A model generated the notes under the pieces. The model was not told where the DNA came from. It searched no databases and saw nothing but the letters and a program-made list of their open reading frames with translations. Source: Orlajensenia flava (GTDB lineage: Bacteria; Actinomycetota; Actinomycetes; Actinomycetales; Microbacteriaceae). From it: 64,000 nt of DNA. Positions within the stretch are counted from its first letter, which is position 1; the number at the start of each line of letters is the position of its first letter. The translations under genes and the position numbers were made by a program. The stretch spans positions 372,001 through 436,000 of the forward strand of contig NZ_SSSN01000003.1 of assembly GCF_004801905.1 (NCBI RefSeq), given 5' to 3'. Shown piece by piece: positions 1 through 9,300 of the stretch.

Positions 1-1140
<1,140 letters not shown>

Positions 1141-1156
<16 letters not shown>

Positions 1157-1185
1157 CAGCTAAGGAGAAGCAGACCGTGGAACAC
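1141..1185 (-). CDS. leuA leader peptide, 14 aa
   Basis: Short ORF reading V/M-FHGLLLLSCRDES, with four consecutive leucine codons (CTG CTT CTC CTT) and a TAG stop inside the loop of the following hairpin. It starts with GTG exactly 6 bases after a TACTCT -10 hexamer, so it is probably translated from a leaderless mRNA. Leucine-rich leader peptides ahead of leuA are known in actinobacteria; the pattern fits sensing of charged tRNA-Leu by ribosome stalling. Too short for usual gene callers. Translation is inferred from architecture alone. Confidence 0.75.
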
Positions 1186-1191
1186 GGATTC

Positions 1192-1197
1192 AGAGTA
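1192..1197 (-). promoter_or_regulatory. -10 element of leuA leader transcript
   Basis: TACTCT on the minus strand, with 6 bases between its end and the leader GTG at 1185, placing the transcription start on the start codon. No convincing -35 hexamer is visible; the -35 zone falls inside the 16-bp tandem repeat at 1201–1232. Confidence 0.55.
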
Positions 1198-1200
1198 GCA

Positions 1201-1239
1201 CCGTCCCACGACGGCACCGTCCCACGACGGCACCGTCCC
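1201..1239. repeat. 16-bp tandem repeat, two full copies and a partial
   Basis: CCGTCCCACGACGGCA occurs at 1201–1216 and 1217–1232, and the first 7 bases recur at 1233–1239. Each copy contains the small dyad CCGTCCCACGACGG. It lies between the leuA leader promoter and the chitinase terminator and overlaps the terminator stem. Confidence 0.85.
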
Positions 1240-1260
1240 GTGCGGACACGGGACGGTGCC
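1229..1260 (-). terminator. Terminator of the chitinase-like gene
   Basis: Perfect 14-bp stem (GGCACCGTCCCGTG with its complement) and a CGGA/TCCG tetraloop, beginning 19 bases after the chitinase-like gene's stop. No long U-run follows, as is common in high-GC actinobacteria. Being symmetrical it could also insulate leuA transcription, although leuA runs away from it. Confidence 0.8.
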
Positions 1261-1279
1261 GGCTACTCGCGGGTGCCGG

Positions 1280-2350
1280 TCAGATCCACCAGCCGTTGAA
1301 TCCGGCGAATGCCCGGGTGAACGCCCACGGCTGCTGCACGACGCCCGAGCAGTTCCAGGAACCCTTGACGCCGGGGCATCCGCCGTTGTCGCGCTCGAGC
1401 GCCCAGAAGCTGATCGAATTCACGTGCTTCGACTTCGCCCAGGCGACGAACGGCGCGGCCTGATCGGCCGTGAAGGTCTCCTCGGGGCCGAAGTCGTCGA
1501 TGCCCACCATCTGGATGATGCCCACCTTGAACCACAGCAGGGCGGATGGCGTGTAGGGCGAGATGGTCTGGCGCATCTGCTGCACGAGCCCGGCGGCCGC
1601 GGTCTTGGCGTCAGCGACCATGTCGTGCGTCAGCCCGTCCCAGTAGTCGAACGTCATGATGTTCACCGCCGCGATGTAGGCGTGGTACTTCGCCGCCGAC
1701 TGCAGCAGCGCGACCCCGGTGGCGCCGAGACCCTGAGGCGTCGAGGGCAGGGTGTAGGAGATGGTCAGCGGCACACGGTTCTTCAGAGCCCAGCCCTGGA
1801 GTTCGCGGATGGCCTGGTTGCGCCGATCCACCCCTGCCGCGTTGCCAATGGAGTCGACCTCGATGTCGAAGTCGAGCCGCTGCACCTTGTAGGTCGTGAT
1901 GACCTTCTCATAGGCCAGGGCGATCTTGTGCACGTCGGTGCAGCTGTCGGCGATCTCGGTGTTGGTGGTGTCGGCCGCGTAGCCGCCGAACGACGGGATG
2001 ACGTCTCCCCCGGCGGCGCGGATGGCGTTGATCTCGGCGCCGAAGGTGTCGGCGGACACCGGCGCGGCGACGTTGCCCGCCCAGTACAGGTCGCACGAAC
2101 CGGGAGCCTCGGTCTGCAGGAAGGCCAACGTGAGGTACTTGGCGCCCGAATCGTGAGCGGCCGCGGAGAGGCTGTCGACGGCCGTGACGTCGACGTAGGG
2201 AGCGGAGAAGTGCAGCGGCAGCGGGGCGGGCGCGACGATCGTCGGCGTCGGGGCCGCGGAGGTCGCAGCGTTCGCCGGCGTGGCGACGAAGCCGGCGCAC
2301 GCGAGGGCGGCCAGTGCGCCGATCGCGACGGATACGGGGAGGCGTTTCAT
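1280..2350 (-). CDS. Secreted GH18 chitinase-like glycoside hydrolase
   Basis: Predicted 356-aa exported enzyme. MKRLPVSVAIGALAALACAG followed by ATPANA looks like a Sec signal peptide cleaved near residue 30. The GH18 catalytic strand reads RLDFDIEVD (about residues 158–166); the Glu near 164 would be the proton donor, while the first Asp of the canonical DxxDxDxE is Gln. No separate chitin-binding or fibronectin domain is visible. The start at 2350 has the ribosome site AGGAG 6 bases upstream; the longer ORF to 2401 has none. A dyad at 2427–2451 may be its operator. Substrate (chitin or another N-acetylglucosamine polymer) is not determined. Confidence 0.85.
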   Translation of the reverse strand: MKRLPVSVAIGALAALACAGFVATPANAATSAAPTPTIVAPAPLPLHFSAPYVDVTAVDSLSAAAHDSGAKYLTLAFLQTEAPGSCDLYWAGNVAAPVSADTFGAEINAIRAAGGDVIPSFGGYAADTTNTEIADSCTDVHKIALAYEKVITTYKVQRLDFDIEVDSIGNAAGVDRRNQAIRELQGWALKNRVPLTISYTLPSTPQGLGATGVALLQSAAKYHAYIAAVNIMTFDYWDGLTHDMVADAKTAAAGLVQQMRQTISPYTPSALLWFKVGIIQMVGIDDFGPEETFTADQAAPFVAWAKSKHVNSISFWALERDNGGCPGVKGSWNCSGVVQQPWAFTRAFAGFNGWWI

Positions 2351-2426
2351 GGGGACTCCTGGGTTGTCGGCGCAGCCCGCAGGCACGCCGAACACCTCCA
2401 TGGTGGCCGCCGATGTCGCGTTCGCT

Positions 2427-2451
2427 AGTTTGTTAGGGTTCTGTACTAACT
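2427..2451. promoter_or_regulatory. Candidate repressor operator upstream of the chitinase gene
   Basis: Interrupted dyad AGTTnGTn(11)ACnAACT in locally AT-rich DNA, 77–101 bases before the start at 2350. The half-site AGTTTGTTAG resembles operators of ROK-family sugar repressors. The regulator is not in the window. Inferred from symmetry and base composition only. Confidence 0.35.
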
Positions 2452-2472
2452 GGGGTGAAATGACGATACCAG

Positions 2473-2509
2473 CGCGCCGACGGCCCCCACAAGGGGTACC
2501 GCCGGCGCG
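2473..2509 (-). terminator. Terminator of the sensor/ABC exporter operon
   Basis: Long near-continuous hairpin starting 14 bases past the permease stop: outer stem CGCGCCG/CGGCGCG, then GC-rich pairs with G-T wobbles, then CCCC-TTGT-GGGG. Separates the exporter operon from the chitinase gene. Confidence 0.75.
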
Positions 2510-2522
2510 ACCCCGCGGACCG

Positions 2523-3926
2523 CTACTGTACGGTGAGCGCGACGACCGGAGACACCGTCGTGGCCCGACGCGACGGCGCGACGGATGCGGCCAGGCTGAG
2601 TGCCGCTCCCCCGATGACGACGATCGCGATGATGGGCCACGGCAGTGCCGGCGCGATGATGCCGTGGGTCAGCGAGCCGAGAATCGACTGGGCGGCTGCC
2701 CATCCGTAGAACACCCCGAGCACGAGGCCGAGGAGCACGGCGGCCACGGTCATCTGGGCGCTCTCTGTAAGGATCATGCCCCTCACCTGTCTCGAGGTGA
2801 ACCCGAGAGCGCGGAGCAGCCCCAGCTCGCGTGTGCGCTGCAGCACGCTGAGCGAGAGGTTGTTGATCATGCCCACGGCGGCGATGATGGCGGAGAATCC
2901 GACCAGGCCGGCGAAGATCGCCGTCGTCACGGTGAGCGACTGGTCGACCGCCCGGGCCATCGTCGGATCATCGATGCTCGAGAGGATCATGGCCCGATAG
3001 CTCGCCATCGCCACGGCGAACATGGTCACGAGCGTCACGCCGATGACGAGCCCGATGGTCGCACGCGAACTCCGCTCCGGAAAGCGCACGGCGTTCTCTG
3101 CGGCCAGCCTGGCCGCCGGTCGGGGACCGAACGCGCGGCCCACCAGCCGCAGGACGGGCGGCATGACGAGATGTGCGCCGAGGACGATGCCCGTGAACGA
3201 CAGCACGCCGCCGAAGAAGGACACGAGCAGGCCGATCGGCGTGCTGAGGCCGATGACGACACCGAGGGCGAGCAATGCGAATCCGGCGCCCGCGAGAGTG
3301 ATGGCGGCGATGTTGCGAGCAACCCCACGCCGTGCGGATTCGAGACGCGCGTCGACGGCAGCTCCGACCGCGGCGAGCGGGGTCACCGTGGTGACGGCCC
3401 GCGACCCCACCCACGCGGACGCCCAGGTCGTGACGGCGACGACCGCGACGGGGAGCAGGATGAGGGGCTCCATCACGACGTAGTCGGCCGACGGCAGCCA
3501 CCCGGCCGAGGTACCCGAGGCGATTGCGGCAGCGGCTATCGCGGCACCGATGACGAGTCCGACGATCGCTCCCATCACACCGACGAGAAGGCCCTCGGTG
3601 GCGACCGCGCGGCGCAGTCGCCCCGCCTGCGCGCCGATCAGGCGCAGCAGGGCGATCTGCCGGGTGCGACCGGCGATGATGGTGGCGAACGTGTTGGCGG
3701 TGACGATCGCGCCGACGTAGACGGCGATGAGCGTGAAGACGCTCGTCACCACCGAGAGGACGAGCCGAACCGTCGTCGAGCCGCTGACCACCTCGTCGGT
3801 GCCGACCGCCGTCGCGATGATGCCGGACGCCTCGAGCATCACGACGCCGAAGGCCGAGGAGAGCGCCGCAACGACGATGGTGGCGACGTGGTCACGAGGG
3901 TGGGAGGACAAGGCGCGGATGCTCAT
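2523..3926 (-). CDS. ABC transporter permease, FtsX-like (467 aa)
   Basis: Integral membrane subunit of a MacB/FtsX-type ABC system. Two FtsX domains are recognisable: one around residues 55–140 (ends near ...VMGAIVGLVIGAAIAAA) and one in the last 160 residues (…RTRELGLLRALGFTSRQVRG…). The stretch between holds further membrane segments but no large extracellular MacB domain, so the protein is compact. Its ATG overlaps the ATPase stop in an ATGA, implying translational coupling. With the upstream sensor kinase and regulator this resembles peptide/antibiotic-sensing exporters; the substrate is unknown. Confidence 0.9.
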   Translation of the reverse strand: MSIRALSSHPRDHVATIVVAALSSAFGVVMLEASGIIATAVGTDEVVSGSTTVRLVLSVVTSVFTLIAVYVGAIVTANTFATIIAGRTRQIALLRLIGAQAGRLRRAVATEGLLVGVMGAIVGLVIGAAIAAAAIASGTSAGWLPSADYVVMEPLILLPVAVVAVTTWASAWVGSRAVTTVTPLAAVGAAVDARLESARRGVARNIAAITLAGAGFALLALGVVIGLSTPIGLLVSFFGGVLSFTGIVLGAHLVMPPVLRLVGRAFGPRPAARLAAENAVRFPERSSRATIGLVIGVTLVTMFAVAMASYRAMILSSIDDPTMARAVDQSLTVTTAIFAGLVGFSAIIAAVGMINNLSLSVLQRTRELGLLRALGFTSRQVRGMILTESAQMTVAAVLLGLVLGVFYGWAAAQSILGSLTHGIIAPALPWPIIAIVVIGGAALSLAASVAPSRRATTVSPVVALTVQ

Positions 3927-4684
3927 GCCGCCGCCTCCATGCCGAGCATGATGCGCGAGATGTCCTCGGCCGCCGTGGCGCCGCGGTCGTCGACGATGCG
4001 GCCGTCGGCCAGGAACAGGATGCGGTCGGCATGACTCGCGGCGATCGGATCGTGGGTGACCATGGCGATCGACTGGTCGTAGTCACGAGCGGCTGTCGCG
4101 AGCAGGGCGAGCACCTCGCGACCAGTGCGGGAGTCGAGGCTGCCCGTCGGCTCATCCGCGAAGACGAGGTCGGGTCGAGTTGCCAGTGCGCGGGCGATGG
4201 CCACGCGCTGCTGCTGCCCTCCGGAGAGCTCGTGCGGACGGTGGGTGATGCGGGAGGTGAGCCCGAGGGATTGCGTCAGGTGCTCGATCCACACGCTCTC
4301 GTCCGCTGTAGGACGACGGCCGTCGAGTTCGAACGGCAGCAGGATGTTGCCACGGACGTCGAGGGTCGGCACGAGGTTGAAGGACTGGAAGACGAAGCCG
4401 ACCCGGCGGCGGCGGATGAGGGTGAGCTCGGCGTCGCGCATCCGCGAGATCTCGGTGTCTCCGATCCAGACCTCCCCGGAGGTCGGAGAGTCGAGGCCCG
4501 CCATCACGTGCATCATGGTCGACTTACCGGATCCGCTCGGCCCCATGATGGCGGTGAACTCCCCGCGCCGGATGCCGATCGAGATGTCGTCGAGGGCCCG
4601 GACTGCTCCTGGCCCTTCGCCGAACTGCTTGCTGAGGTGGGTGACGCGCGCGACGAGCCCGAGGTCGGTGGTGGTGATCTGCAT
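3923..4684 (-). CDS. ABC transporter ATP-binding protein
   Basis: ATPase partner of the FtsX-like permease. Walker [10 protein letters not shown], signature LSGGQQQR, Walker B VFADEPTG and the switch His (MVTHD) are all present, in the arrangement of the LolD/MacB family. I chose the ATG at 4684 (MQITTTDLG): it lies 7 bases after a TAGCGT hexamer (4692–4697), a leaderless-type arrangement, whereas the ORF can be extended to 4774 without a good ribosome site. The 102-base gap to the regulator gene suggests the transporter pair can be transcribed separately from the kinase/regulator pair. Confidence 0.92.
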   Translation of the reverse strand: MQITTTDLGLVARVTHLSKQFGEGPGAVRALDDISIGIRRGEFTAIMGPSGSGKSTMMHVMAGLDSPTSGEVWIGDTEISRMRDAELTLIRRRRVGFVFQSFNLVPTLDVRGNILLPFELDGRRPTADESVWIEHLTQSLGLTSRITHRPHELSGGQQQRVAIARALATRPDLVFADEPTGSLDSRTGREVLALLATAARDYDQSIAMVTHDPIAASHADRILFLADGRIVDDRGATAAEDISRIMLGMEAAA

Positions 4685-4786
4685 GTCATCGACGCTACGG
4701 AGCGGATCGCCGCGGCGGATCGGGCTGCAGGATGGCGTCGGGTACATCTCTGGGATGACCTTCGGCCGCCGCATCGGCGTCTCTGG

Positions 4787-5434
4787 TCAGTCGACCAGTC
4801 GATGCTCGAAAGCGAACACGACGAGCTGAACCCGGTCGCGGAGGGCGAGCTTGGAGAGGATGCGACTGATGTGCGTCTTCACGGTCGCCTCGCTGAGGAA
4901 CTCGCGGGCGGCGATCTCGGCGTTGCTCAGCCCGCGGGCCGCGAGGAGGAAGATCTCGCGTTCGCGCGGCGTCAGCGCGGCGAACTCCTCCGGCTCGAGG
5001 GCGGGGGCCTCCGCCGGGCGGAACTCCTCGAACAGCCGGAGAGTCGCCGATGCCGCGATGACGGCATTGCCCGCGTGGACGGTGCGGATGGCAGCGAGCA
5101 GGAACTCGGGCTCGGCATCCTTCAGTACGAATCCGCTGGCGCCGGCACGGATGGCTCGCGCCGCACTCTCGTCGAGGTCGAACGTCGTGAGCACGAGGAT
5201 GCGCGGCGGGTTCGATCGGGCGTTGATCTCCGCGGTAGCGGTGATGCCGTCCTTGCCCGGCATCCGGATGTCCATGAGCATCACGTCGGGTCGCGCGTCG
5301 GCGGCCAAGGCGATCGCCGCCTCGCCATCGGCCGCCTCCCCGACGAACTCGAGATCGGGCTGAGAACTGACGAGCATGCGGATGCCAGCCCGGAACAGCG
5401 CCTGGTCGTCGACGAGGGCCACGCGGATTCTCAT
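4787..5434 (-). CDS. NarL/LuxR-family response regulator
   Basis: 215-aa DNA-binding regulator. Receiver domain with acidic pocket near residues 8–9 (VDDQ), phosphorylatable Asp in [10 protein letters not shown] (about residue 54) and Lys in FVLKDAEP. The C-terminal LuxR helix-turn-helix reads [20 protein letters not shown], with the recognition helix around [12 protein letters not shown]. Its ATG overlaps the kinase stop by 4 bases (ATGA). It most likely activates the downstream ABC exporter on phosphorylation by the adjacent kinase. Confidence 0.95.
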   Translation of the reverse strand: MRIRVALVDDQALFRAGIRMLVSSQPDLEFVGEAADGEAAIALAADARPDVMLMDIRMPGKDGITATAEINARSNPPRILVLTTFDLDESAARAIRAGASGFVLKDAEPEFLLAAIRTVHAGNAVIAASATLRLFEEFRPAEAPALEPEEFAALTPREREIFLLAARGLSNAEIAAREFLSEATVKTHISRILSKLALRDRVQLVVFAFEHRLVD

Positions 5435-6609
5435 GAGGCACCGTCCCGCGTCACCGCGGGGATGAGGGCATCGACCATGAACCGGCCTTCGGCAGCACGG
5501 GCGTCGAGCGTGCCGCCCACGAGGCTCGCCCGCTCGTGCATCCCGGGCAGGCCGTGGCCTCCGCCGACACCGCCTCCTCCATCCGCCACCGCGTTCGCGA
5601 CTCTGAGATGGAGGGCGTCGGTCTCCCAGGTCAGCGTCAGGTCGACGGGCGCACCCGGTGCACCGTGGCGGAGAGCGTTGGTGAGCGCCTCCTGAGCGAT
5701 GCGGTAAGCCGCGATCTCGTGACCGGCCCCGAGTGGAATGGGGTCTCCGTGGACGGCTACCAGCAGTGGCATCCCCGATGCGCGGAACTGCTCCACCAGA
5801 GGAGTCAGGTCGGAGAGGTCCGGCTGCGGGCTCTCCCCGGCCGTGTGACGCAGTTCGCCCAGGAGCACGCGCACCTCCGACAGCGCGGTGCGGGCGGTCG
5901 TCGCGATGGTCGCGAGTGCCTTCCCCTGCGCCTCGGGCTCGGACGCGCCGACGTAGCGTGCGCCGTCGGCCTGAGCGATGACGACGGCGAGCGAGTGCGC
6001 GACGACGTCATGCATGTCCCGGGCGATCCGCGTCCTCTCCTGCTCGACGGCCACCTCGTAACGGGCGCGTTCCTGGGAGATGCGCGACTCGAGCCGCCCC
6101 GCTCGAGCCAGTCGGACGGTGCGGGCGAGCAGCCCGAGCGTCCACGACAACCCGAGCAGCGCCAACAACCCCACGGCGACGAACGCGAAGACGATCCACT
6201 CATGGCCGGAATCGAACGGGTCGACACTCGCCGCGCGGAAGGTGGGCTGCACGAAGGTGATGTACGCGGCAGCCACCAGGGCACCGAGACCGGCGGAGGC
6301 CAGCCCGACCCAGCGCATCAGCCGCTCGCCGTACGCTGCAGTCGCGTAGAGGATTCCGAGGATGGGGACGTCGATGGCGCTGGGATCCAGTCGCACCGAC
6401 ATCTGCACGATGGCGGCGATCCACGCGACACCCAACGCGAGAGCCGGCGAGATGCGTCTGATCGAGAGCGCACCGCACAGCACCGCAAGGAGGATCACCT
6501 CGATGGGCGAGACGCTCGCGGCTGGCACCAGCAGGACGAGGAACACCACCGCCGCAGCGCAGAGGTCGAACACGAGGCTCCGCGCCGGCAGCCTGCGGAA
6601 GTGGGGCAT
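5431..6609 (-). CDS. Membrane sensor histidine kinase, HisKA_3 type (392 aa)
   Basis: N-terminal half carries about five to six membrane segments (residues 10–160) with no large extracytoplasmic sensor, as in intramembrane-sensing kinases. The phosphoacceptor motif ARDMHDVVAHSL lies near residue 200, followed by N-box EALTNALRHG and G-box GGHGLPGMHER. The start codon overlaps the era stop by one base (TGATG), so translation can follow directly from era. It pairs with the next gene, a NarL-type regulator. The signal is unknown; the exporter context suggests a membrane-active compound or envelope stress. Confidence 0.94.
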   Translation of the reverse strand: MPHFRRLPARSLVFDLCAAAVVFLVLLVPAASVSPIEVILLAVLCGALSIRRISPALALGVAWIAAIVQMSVRLDPSAIDVPILGILYATAAYGERLMRWVGLASAGLGALVAAAYITFVQPTFRAASVDPFDSGHEWIVFAFVAVGLLALLGLSWTLGLLARTVRLARAGRLESRISQERARYEVAVEQERTRIARDMHDVVAHSLAVVIAQADGARYVGASEPEAQGKALATIATTARTALSEVRVLLGELRHTAGESPQPDLSDLTPLVEQFRASGMPLLVAVHGDPIPLGAGHEIAAYRIAQEALTNALRHGAPGAPVDLTLTWETDALHLRVANAVADGGGGVGGGHGLPGMHERASLVGGTLDARAAEGRFMVDALIPAVTRDGAS

Positions 6610-7514
6610 CAGAATCCGAGCTTGCCGAGCTGCTTCGGGTCGCGCTGCCAGTCCTTGGCCACCTTGACGCGCAGCGACAGGAAGACCTTGGACCCCAGCA
6701 ATGGCTCGATCTGCGCACGCGCCCGCGCCCCCACGTCGGCCAGACGGGATCCGGCCTTGCCGATGATGATGCCCTTCTGACTGTCGCGCTCGACGAAGAT
6801 GTTGGCGTAGACGTCGATGATGTCCTGGCCGTCGCGCGGCACCAGGTCGTCGATGGTCACCGCGATCGAGTGCGGGAGCTCATCGCTGACACCCTCGAGT
6901 GCCGCCTCGCGGATGAGCTCGGCGATGCGATCGGACGTCGTCTCATCCGTCACCGTCTCCTCGGGGTAGAGCGGCTGCTCGGAGAGGGGCAGCAGCTTCA
7001 TCAGCTCGCGCACGAGGATGTCGACCTGCTCGCCGGTGATCGCCGAGAGCGGGATGACCGCGTCCCATTCCCGCAACCGGCTGACGGCGAGGAGCTGCTC
7101 TCCGACCTTCTGCTTGCTCGACGCGTCGATCTTGGTGACGATGGCCACCTTCTTGGCGCGCGGGAAGTCGTTCAGCTGCTCGCTGATGAAGCGGTCGCCC
7201 GGACCGATGGGCTCACTCGCGGGAAAGCACATGCCGATGACGTCGACGTCCCCGAGGGTGGACTGGACGAGGCTGTTGAGGCGTTCACCGAGAAGCGTGC
7301 GCGGACGGTGGATGCCCGGCGTGTCCACGATGATGAGCTGGCCGTCCGCTCGATGGGCGATTCCACGGATGGCGCGCCGGGTGGTCTGCGGCTTCGCGCT
7401 GGTGATGGCCACCTTCTCGCCGACGATGGCGTTGGTGAGCGTCGACTTGCCCACGTTGGGGCGCCCGACGAACGACACGAAGCCGGCGCGGTAGTCGTTC
7501 TGGTCGTCAGGCAT
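6609..7514 (-). CDS. era: GTPase Era
   Basis: 301-aa GTPase that binds the 3' end of 16S rRNA during small-subunit maturation. G1 GRPNVGKST at about 17–25, G3 DTPG at 64–67, G4 TKID at 126–129 (Thr replaces Asn, common in actinobacterial Era), and a C-terminal KH domain with GIIIGKAGSRL. Start set at 7514 (MPDDQNDYRAGF), which overlaps the corC-like stop by 8 bases; the upstream extension in this frame is a shadow of the corC-like gene. Sits in the conserved ybeY–corC–era order. Confidence 0.97.
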   Translation of the reverse strand: MPDDQNDYRAGFVSFVGRPNVGKSTLTNAIVGEKVAITSAKPQTTRRAIRGIAHRADGQLIIVDTPGIHRPRTLLGERLNSLVQSTLGDVDVIGMCFPASEPIGPGDRFISEQLNDFPRAKKVAIVTKIDASSKQKVGEQLLAVSRLREWDAVIPLSAITGEQVDILVRELMKLLPLSEQPLYPEETVTDETTSDRIAELIREAALEGVSDELPHSIAVTIDDLVPRDGQDIIDVYANIFVERDSQKGIIIGKAGSRLADVGARARAQIEPLLGSKVFLSLRVKVAKDWQRDPKQLGKLGF

Positions 7515-8823
7515 GCTGGTCTCTCTCCGTGAGGGCCGGTTCCTCGCTGAAGGCCGACTGAGCGTCGATGAGCGCCTGGTCGCGCTCGACGATGACGGTG
7601 CTGATGCGCTTGCGCCGCCCTTCGGTGCGTTCCGCGGTGAGTTGCAGTCCGCTCGTTGACACGGTCGATCCCGGCACCGGCAGACGCCCGAGTTCCTTGG
7701 CGAGGAGTCCGCCGACGGAGTCCACGTCCTCGTCGTCCAGGTCGAGTCCGAACAGCTCCCCCAGCTCGTCGACCGGCAGTCGGGCACTCACGCGGTACCG
7801 GCTCTCGGCGAGGGCCTCCACCTGCACGACGGCGCGGTCGTACTCGTCGGAGATATCGCCGACGAGCTCCTCGATGAGGTCCTCGAGCGTCACCAGGCCC
7901 GCGATTCCGCCGTATTCGTCGACGACCATCGCGAGGTGGTTCGACTCCAGCTGCATCTGGCGCAGGGTGTCGTCGGCCTTCTTCGACTCCGGCACGAACA
8001 CGGCGGGCCGGGCCAGCTCGGCGACCGTGACGCTGTCCGCGTCGATGGGGCGCTCGTGAGTGAGTCGGGCGACGTCGCGAAGGTAGAGGATGCCGACCAC
8101 ATCGTCGACCTCGCCGGCGAGCACCGGCATCCGGGAGACGCCCCGGCTGAGGAAGAGGCCCATCGCACTGCCGAGGTCCTCCGATCCGTCGATGGTGAGC
8201 ATGTCCGTGCGCGGGATCATCACCTCGCGGATGACGGTGTCGCCGAACTCGAAGATCGAGTGGATGAGCTCGCGATCGTCCTCCTCGAGCACCTCGAGGG
8301 CCGCGGCCTCGTCGACCATGCTCAGCAGCTGCTCCTCGCTCGAGAAGCTCACCAGGCGCTGCCGGCCGGGGGTGACCCGGTTGCCGAGCGCGACCAGCGC
8401 GCCGGCGATGGGGCCGAGCAGCACCCGGATGCCGCGCACCAACGGCGCGGTGAGCCGCAACATCGTCGGGGCGTTCGCGCGACCCACACTGCGGGGGCTG
8501 GAACCGACCAGCACGAAGGAGACACCCGTCATGATGAGCGCGGAGAGCAGCAGGGCCAACCAGACGTTGTCGATCGTGAAGGCGAACACGAGGGTCACGA
8601 GCACGGCCGAGGTGGTCTCGGCGATGATGCGCACGAAGTTGACGGCGTTGACGTGGGTGCCGGGGTCGGCGGCGATCGCGCGCAGGGATCGCGCGGCCCG
8701 AGCATTCTCGGCGAGGGCGAGGATGTCGGCGCGCGACAGGGCGCCGATCGCCGCGTCGACTGCCGCCATCAGCCCGCCGAAGGCGATCAGCACCACGGCG
8801 GCGGCGACGAAGAGGAAGATCAT
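7507..8823 (-). CDS. CorC/HlyC-family membrane protein with CBS pair
   Basis: 438-aa protein: CNNM/DUF21 membrane domain (hydrophobic segments in the first 130 residues, beginning [19 protein letters not shown]), a CBS pair (PRTDMLTIDGSEDLGSAMGL… and …MAMVVDEYGGIAGLVTLEDL) and a C-terminal transporter-associated CorC_HlyC domain. Family members are linked to Mg2+ or cobalt homeostasis; the old 'hemolysin' label is not evidence of toxicity. ATG at 8823 overlaps the ybeY stop by one base (TGATG). Confidence 0.92.
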   Translation of the reverse strand: MIFLFVAAAVVLIAFGGLMAAVDAAIGALSRADILALAENARAARSLRAIAADPGTHVNAVNFVRIIAETTSAVLVTLVFAFTIDNVWLALLLSALIMTGVSFVLVGSSPRSVGRANAPTMLRLTAPLVRGIRVLLGPIAGALVALGNRVTPGRQRLVSFSSEEQLLSMVDEAAALEVLEEDDRELIHSIFEFGDTVIREVMIPRTDMLTIDGSEDLGSAMGLFLSRGVSRMPVLAGEVDDVVGILYLRDVARLTHERPIDADSVTVAELARPAVFVPESKKADDTLRQMQLESNHLAMVVDEYGGIAGLVTLEDLIEELVGDISDEYDRAVVQVEALAESRYRVSARLPVDELGELFGLDLDDEDVDSVGGLLAKELGRLPVPGSTVSTSGLQLTAERTEGRRKRISTVIVERDQALIDAQSAFSEEPALTERDQHA

Positions 8824-9290
8824 CACGATCGGTTCTTGCGCTCCTGCATGGTGAAGCCGATGAGGATGTCGCGCTGGATGCCGAACATCTCCTTCTCCTC
8901 GTCGGGCTCGGCGTGGTCGAAGCCGAGCAGGTGCAGGATGCCGTGAGCGGTCAGCAGCTGGAGCTCGTCGGTGATCGAGTGACCGGCGGTCTCGGCCTGA
9001 GACTGGGCGACCTGCGGGCACAGCACGATGTCGCCGAGCAGGCCAGCGGGCGACGGCTCGGAATCGGTGCCCGGCCGAAGCTCGTCCATCGGGAAGCTGA
9101 GGACGTCGGTGGGTCCGGGCTCGTCCATCCACTGCACGTGCAGCTGTTCCATGGCTCCTTCGTCGACCAGCACGATGGCGAGCTCTGCCTCCGAGTGCAC
9201 GTGCAGCGCATCGAGCGCGTAGACGGCGAGCCGCTGGATGGCCACCTCGTCGACCTGCATGGTCGACTCGTTGTTGATCTCGATGCTCAC
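8823..9290 (-). CDS. ybeY: Endoribonuclease YbeY
   Basis: 155-aa metal-dependent RNase acting in 16S rRNA 3' processing and ribosome quality control. The three-histidine zinc site [11 protein letters not shown] is intact near residues 114–124. GTG at 9290 ([10 protein letters not shown]) chosen because AGGAAG lies 6 bases upstream; longer versions to 9428 run into the end of phoH. Located between phoH and the corC-like gene, the usual order, and apparently co-transcribed with both. Confidence 0.95.
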   Translation of the reverse strand: MSIEINNESTMQVDEVAIQRLAVYALDALHVHSEAELAIVLVDEGAMEQLHVQWMDEPGPTDVLSFPMDELRPGTDSEPSPAGLLGDIVLCPQVAQSQAETAGHSITDELQLLTAHGILHLLGFDHAEPDEEKEMFGIQRDILIGFTMQERKNRS

Positions 9291-9300
9291 GGGGTCTTCC

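Noticed and set aside
4031-6780. Long plus-strand ORFs opposite the ABC ATPase, regulator and kinase genes
   Set aside because: Antisense shadows caused by high GC in third codon positions; their proteins are low-complexity Arg/Gly/Asp-rich with no family features. The same holds for other long antisense frames, for example 11111–13501, 18346–20220 and 25041–28589.
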